This document shows, piece by piece, positions 59,509-64,000 of a stretch of DNA of 64,000 nt (positions are counted from its first letter, which is position 1; each line of letters starts with the position of its first letter). The stretch is from Suillus spraguei (taxonomy: Eukaryota; Basidiomycota; Agaricomycetes; Boletales; Suillaceae): the NCBI GenBank assembly GCA_016800925.1, contig JABCPU010000027.1, positions 1 through 64,000 of the forward strand, read 5' to 3'. Under the pieces are notes generated by a model that saw nothing but the letters and a program-made list of their open reading frames with translations, was not told where the DNA came from and ran no database searches. The position numbers and the translations under genes were made by a program.

Positions 59509-60795
59509 CAGTGGCTCAAAAAACTGTCCGCATGTTTTGACATTTTTCACTATCTATGATATTGTGTGAGAATGAACAAATTCCTCAAGGACATACTTAT
59601 ACCACATTGTAGTATGGCTTCAGGGCTTTTATTTGAGCCCTACACCGTGGGAATCGGCGGAGATATGGTGGAGATATAAGGCTTATAAAATGATGACTCA
59701 TGTGGACAGTTTTTTGAGTGTATATTAAAACTATATAAATCATTATTTATGACACCATAAAAATCATGCCACTATTATATAAATTATAAAGTGGTGTCAT
59801 TATGTTATTTTATGACTATATCTAACTATATAAACCAGAATATCTCATGTATCATAGTCATAATCACCATGAAAGCCATCTCCTCTGCTCAAAGAGATAA
59901 TATCCTCTCTCTGTCTTATGCTGGCCTCTCTGCTCGCCAAATTTCCTCTAGAACTGGAGTATGCAAGTCCACTGTGGCCAAGTTCATCAAAGAAAGCCAC
60001 CCAGACAAGGAAAACTCTTGTGGAGGATGTCCATCCAAGCTTACCTCTACTGACAAAAGGGCTATTATCCAACATATCACTACAGGAAAGGCTGATAATG
60101 CTGTCCAAGCCACCCATTATATCAATTCCACCATCACTACCCCTGTCTCTTCACAAACTGTGAGGAATGTTCTCAAGGCAGCTCATCTCAAGGCAGTAAC
60201 AAAGAAGAAAAGGCCTCTTCTCTCCATCAAACATAGGCAGAGAAGACTAGCCTTTGCCTTAGCTCATCAACACTGGACTGTAGAGGACTGGAAGCGTGTT
60301 ATATGGTCAGATGAGACCAAAATCAATAGGATTGGGTCAGATGGGAAGGTGTATGTATGGAAAAAGAAGGGAGATGGCCTAACAGACAGAGAGGTTAATG
60401 GGACTGTCAAGTTTGGAGGAGGTTCTTTAATGGTATGGGGCTGTATGGGATGGAATGGTGTGGGAATGCTTGCTGAGGTTGAGGGGAAGATGAATGCTGA
60501 GCAGTATGTGGACATTTTAAATGACCACTTGCTGCCTAGCTTGGCAAAATACTAGAATACCTGGTTATTACTGTAAAATACTTGAGTCAAAAAACTGTCC
60601 GCATGAGTCACCATTTTGTGAGCCTTGTATCTCCACCATATCTCCACCGATTCCCACGGTGTAGGGCTCAAATGAAAGCCCTGAAGCCATACTACAATGT
60701 GGTATAAGCATGCTTTTGAGGCATTTGTTTGTTCTCACACAATATTATAGATAGTGAAAAATGCCAAAACATGCGGACAGTTTTTTGAGCCACTG
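59509..60795 (+). mobile_element. Tc1 element copy C, internally deleted (1287 bp)
   Basis: Both terminal repeats are present and TA-flanked (59507-59508, 60796-60797). Compared with copy A about 325 bp are missing near the 3' end of the transposase gene. The left flank is gypsy integrase and the right flank is the second half of a Z LTR, so the two sides come from different places. Confidence 0.94.
59869..60555 (+). pseudogene. Tc1 transposase, C-terminal deletion
   Basis: The frame is open from MKAISSAQRDN through the helix-turn-helix region, WSDETKINR and KFGGGSLMVWGCMGWNGVGM to NDHLLPSLA, then KY and stop at 60555. The second Asp and the Glu of DD34E are lost, so it is catalytically dead but keeps a whole DNA-binding half. 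It is the only copy here with an unbroken N-terminal frame including the GGGSLMVWG block. Confidence 0.93.
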
Positions 60796-60797
60796 TA

Positions 60798-60987
60798 TAA
60801 GCACTCCTTAGCCTTAGTCTATTCTCGTAGAACCTCTTAGACTTGTCTTTGAGGCCGAACCCTTGATCGTACTCGGAACACGTTCCTTGTACTTTCACCT
60901 TGTCCTCTTCTGGACATTGTAAGAACTTCCCAGCAGACCAGCTGTGTCATTTCACTGTCGCTGGTGACGCCACCCCAGTTCGTAACA
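60798..60987 (+). repeat. Z solo LTR, second half, displaced
   Basis: TAAGCACTCC .. GTTCGTAACA matches positions 300-475 of the Z LTR. CTTGC follows (60988-60992). Together with 52997-53278 it makes one full LTR interrupted at a TA. Confidence 0.92.
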
Positions 60988-61160
60988 CTTGCCTGCACTT
61001 TCGCACTTGCCTGCATTTGTTTGTACTTGCCTGCACTCATTTGGACCTGCCTGGACTTGCATGCATTTATCTGTGCTTGCCTATGCTCATTTGGACTCAC
61101 ATGGACGGGCCCACCTGCACTCATTTTCACTTGCCTGAGCTTATCTGCTTGTGTCTGCTC
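60988..61160. repeat. Minisatellite, roughly 20 bp unit (opposite strand to 53281)
   Basis: CTTGCCTGCACTCATTTGGA-type units, imperfect; the reverse complement of the array at 53281-53475. Confidence 0.8.
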
Positions 61161-61374
61161 TCACCTGTACCTCCACTCCTCTCATTCTAGTGCCTTCAGG
61201 TGTCATTCGCATATGTTCAAGCCATGTCAGCATTTGCTGAGGTGCGCTGGGCATATGCATCAAGCACTGCCAAAAGGCTTGTACCTTGAGGGAGAAGAGG
61301 CTGATCTTGAGGATGGTTGGGATGATATTATATCAACTTGACCTATGTATCTATAGCATATTCTATTGTCACAC

Positions 61375-61545
61375 CTGTCAAGTACCCACATACCCACTGC
61401 ATACCCACCACTACCCACCACTACCTGCCACTACCCATCATGAGACCTGTACCCATTGGTACCCTTGGGTGTACAGGTACAGGTGCAGGTCTGACCTTCA
61501 ATACCTGCAGGTTTACCCATGCTGATCCCTAACACCCCCACCCAT
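61375..61545. repeat. ACCCAC/GGTACCC-rich repeat
   Basis: Runs of TACCCACCACTACC, then GTACAGGTACAGGTGCAGGT and CAGGTTTACCCATGC, related to the block at 54677-54950. Confidence 0.55.
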
Positions 61546-61689
61546 CAAGTGCCTCGTCATTGAGGTTTATACACAAATAGTGGAGACAAAATGATCAATA
61601 AGAGCAAGAGAGAGCAGCAAGTTGAGATCAGAGAGTGAGGGGGAGTAACCAGTGAAAGCAGCAAGCAAGGCCAGACTGAGGGCAGCTGA

Positions 61690-61825
61690 ACAATGAGTGT
61701 GAATATGCATGAATAAATGGGTGCAAACAAGCACAAATGAACAAGTATAGACAAATCCAGGAAAAATGAGTATAGAGTCTCAGACAAGTACAGACAAGCC
61801 CAAATGAGTGCAGGCAAGTCCAGAC
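61690..61825. repeat. Minisatellite, third block, orientation as 53281
   Basis: CAAGCCCAAATGAGTGCAGGCAAGTCCAG-like units, inverted relative to the block at 60988-61160, so the two could pair as a long hairpin. Confidence 0.65.
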
Positions 61826-62728
61826 AAATGAACCTGAAAGCAAGTGAAAGAAAAATTAAAGACAAGCAGTACAAATATATAAATCAAAACATACCTGTAT
61901 TATACAAACCTCAAACTCAGTGTTGTGTTGAAGAATCGCAAGAGTACTACATCAAAGTAATTACCATATATGGAAGTGACGGGCATGGTCTCAAAACCCA
62001 CCCACCAGTACCCTTACCCGTGACCCACGCGGGTTACTCATACCTGCAGAACCCTAGCGCCTTCTCCTTCACCCCAAATAAATTGGTTTGGACTCGGCCA
62101 TTTGCTGTACAGCCTGTACTAACGCCTCGTTAATCAATAATTGATGCAATAGGTACCGGTAGAACTTACTGCAGTTTTTTTCTCTTGGAATATGTGAACC
62201 CACTGTCCTGCTATGAGACGATAAGGTAGGGAGCGGGCGCGCTAGATAACAAGGTAAATCTCAGTCTATTGAAAAGAACTGAGATGTTTTTGCGCTTGAG
62301 CGCCTACTGTAAGGTGAGTGGAATAGCAACGAAAAATAAAACTAATCAAACGGCATATTTCGTAGCGAAACGAAATCAAACGGCATATTGCACAGCGTAA
62401 CGACGTCGTCACGCTGGCACACGCTATTGGCCATTCTGGCCTTGCACTCGGACCACTCTTATCTCTTCTCGCTCGTACCTATCTCGGATCCTTCGGATTC
62501 CAACACCCACTTGTCAACACAACGCGCCAAGTACATAAATGCAAACAAGTCATGAAAATTTTCTAAAAAAGTAGCGCCAACAAATGTGTGAATTTACTGA
62601 TAGGCTGAAGGGTATTACTCGGGTTACTAGGGGTTGCCTCCTTGAGTTCAGCCCTTCAGGCCTCAGGGTTCAATTTACTGGCCGCCATAAGTGCTTCATG
62701 ACGCCGCAGGTACAGGGTGTACTAGTAC
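61826..62728. other. Spacer upstream of the MFS gene
   Basis: It contains a GGTACCC-type stretch (61980-62060) and a tandem pair of about 30 bp, AATCAAACGGCATATT(T/G), at about 62345-62405. No gene recognised. Confidence 0.5.
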
Positions 62729-64000
62729 ATGCCAAATCCCCCATTTCTGTCGTCCATGTCCACACCCCTCCCAAGTGATGAAACTAAAATACAAGTTTCC
62801 GACAGTGCTTTGCAACCCGTCAAAAGCACTGGCGATCCCAATCATGCCAACAGCTTAGACTCGTCTGATTTTCCCGAGGGTGGTGCAACAGCTTGGGGTA
62901 CAGTGCTAGGAGCGTAAGTGTTTTTAAATTCTTATTGTTGCATATTCGTAATCAAACATCGTCAAGTTTTTTAATACAATTCTGTGGTGCCGGGTAAATT
63001 GACTCAGTATTTACGGACCAAATTCCGCTAATCACTTTCTAGATATTCCACCTCCTATGGCGTCTTCCAGGGTAAGGTCCGGTGAATTGTTTTACAGAAC
63101 AAGTTGAACATCACGGCGATACACAGACTTTTATGCCCAAACTTATCTGACCAATTGTACACCATCTGCAATCGCGTCAGTGAGCTCTAGACTTGAGCTG
63201 TTTCGTTACTACCAATGCTTACAATGGTACAGCTGGATAGGAAGTGTTAATGCATTATTGCTAACGTCAGTCGGTCTCGTGTCAGGAAGGTTGCTTGACC
63301 GAGGTGCATTGTATGTGTACAGGCAGTTCACGCAGTATCAGTGTTCCTGATCGTACATTCAGCTATCATGTGATGAAAATTGGCTGTCTCCTCCAGTGTC
63401 TCTTCCTCTTTATGCTGTCACTAGCGAAACCGAATGGATATTATCAAGTAGATCTGGTTTTGTCCGCTGCATATCCCAATTGACAACAATATCAGATCTT
63501 CCTTTCTCAAGGTATAGGTTCCGGGGTTGCAATAGGCCTTACACATGTTCCCTCTATTGCCGTGGTATCTCATCACTTCCAGCGACGTAGACCTCTCGCG
63601 ATGGGATTCGTCGTTGCAGGAGCGTCGATGGGTTCAATCTTGCAGCCGATCATGCTCAACCACCTCATCAATGGAAGTCTTGGATTTGCAAATGGTGTCC
63701 GTGCTAGCGCTGGCATGATCAGCGGCTTACTTCTCATAGCATATCCTCTGATGCGCACAAAGGCTTCCACCGAAACCCCAGGCCGTTAGCTACACTCGTA
63801 TTTTACAAAACTCGTTGAGAGACTGTGCTTATGTTTGTGCGTGTTTATGGTGAGTGAGCAACACTTGGTGGCGTGAACTTTCAAACGGTATCCACTGCCT
63901 AGGGGGATTACTTTCGAAGTCGGATTTCTTTTCATATCATTTTATCTCCAATTAGACTCCCGCATGCACGGCCTTAGCAAGGGATTTTCGTTTTATTCGG
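62729..64000 (+). CDS. MFS carrier, monocarboxylate-transporter type, partial, frameshifted
   Basis: Exons 62729-62913, 63043-63071, 63127-63175, 63233-63310, 63363-63447, 63496-about 63784, about 63785-63849 and 63900 onward, past the window end. The start may be 62729 or MSTPLPSDETK (62756). Helix 1 with AWGTVLGAYSTSYGVFQ, then FYAQTYLTN, WIGSVNALLLTSVGLVSGRL, CLLQCLFLFMLSLAKP, FLSQGIGSGVAIGLTHVPSI and RRRPLAMGFVVAGASMGSIL give helices 1-6 of the fungal MCT-like family (plasma-membrane monocarboxylate or related carriers). A TAG at 63787 ends that frame, but SLRDCAYVCACL and ITFEVGFLFISFYLQLD continue the family pattern one frame over, so there is a one-base shift near 63784. The substrate is unknown. 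Confidence 0.85.

Noticed and set aside
62729..63789. A complete six-helix transporter.
   Set aside because: Helices 6-7 continue in the next frame and beyond the window, so the stop at 63787 is a lesion or sequence error.

Overview
The window looks like nuclear DNA of a mushroom-forming basidiomycete (Agaricomycotina type). Genes are split by many introns of about 45-75 bp with GT..AG ends. The gene families seen (F-box proteins, a 7TM orphan, an ADAL-type deaminase, a monocarboxylate-type MFS carrier) and the transposon load (Ty1/copia, chromodomain Ty3/gypsy, Tc1, hAT, a LINE tail, solo LTRs) fit that group. The species cannot be named from the sequence.

Layout. 0-12.7 kb is nested repeats: two solo LTRs and one decayed Ty1/copia element (3.56-12.67 kb) whose reading frame is split by two X-family LTR-like repeats, a 1580 bp Tc1 element and a Y-family solo LTR. 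13.8-25.6 kb is the host gene island: a 7TM gene (minus), an F-box gene (plus), a possible small secreted Cys-rich protein, a second F-box gene (minus) and an ADAL-like deaminase (minus). The deaminase lies between two relic pieces of an F-box paralogue. 26.3-45.1 kb is a tandem array, three times P-U-T. T is a large lineage-restricted membrane protein with a glycosylation-rich ectodomain. U is a decayed paralogue of T. P is a shared noncoding or relic block. Only T3 (42.6-45.1 kb) looks intact; T2 is nearly so and T1 is dead. Inside the array sit a LINE tail with a 12 bp target duplication and a GH38 alpha-mannosidase fragment.

45.1-62.7 kb is a second transposon region: a MITE-like element, a chromodomain Ty3/gypsy element with an extra double-zinc-knuckle ORF after pol, two more Tc1 copies, an X repeat, a hAT fragment, minisatellites and GGTACCC-rich repeats. 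The gypsy element is cut in two and its 3' half lies inverted 7.6 kb away. A solo LTR is also cut in two, with one half on each side of the same segment. The two LTR halves still carry a matching 5 bp target duplication (CTTGC). The best reading is an inversion of about 52-60 kb by recombination between two oppositely oriented Tc1 copies. 62.7-64.0 kb holds the 5' part of an MFS carrier gene that runs off the window.

No operons, CRISPR arrays or rRNA genes are present, and no convincing tRNA was found.
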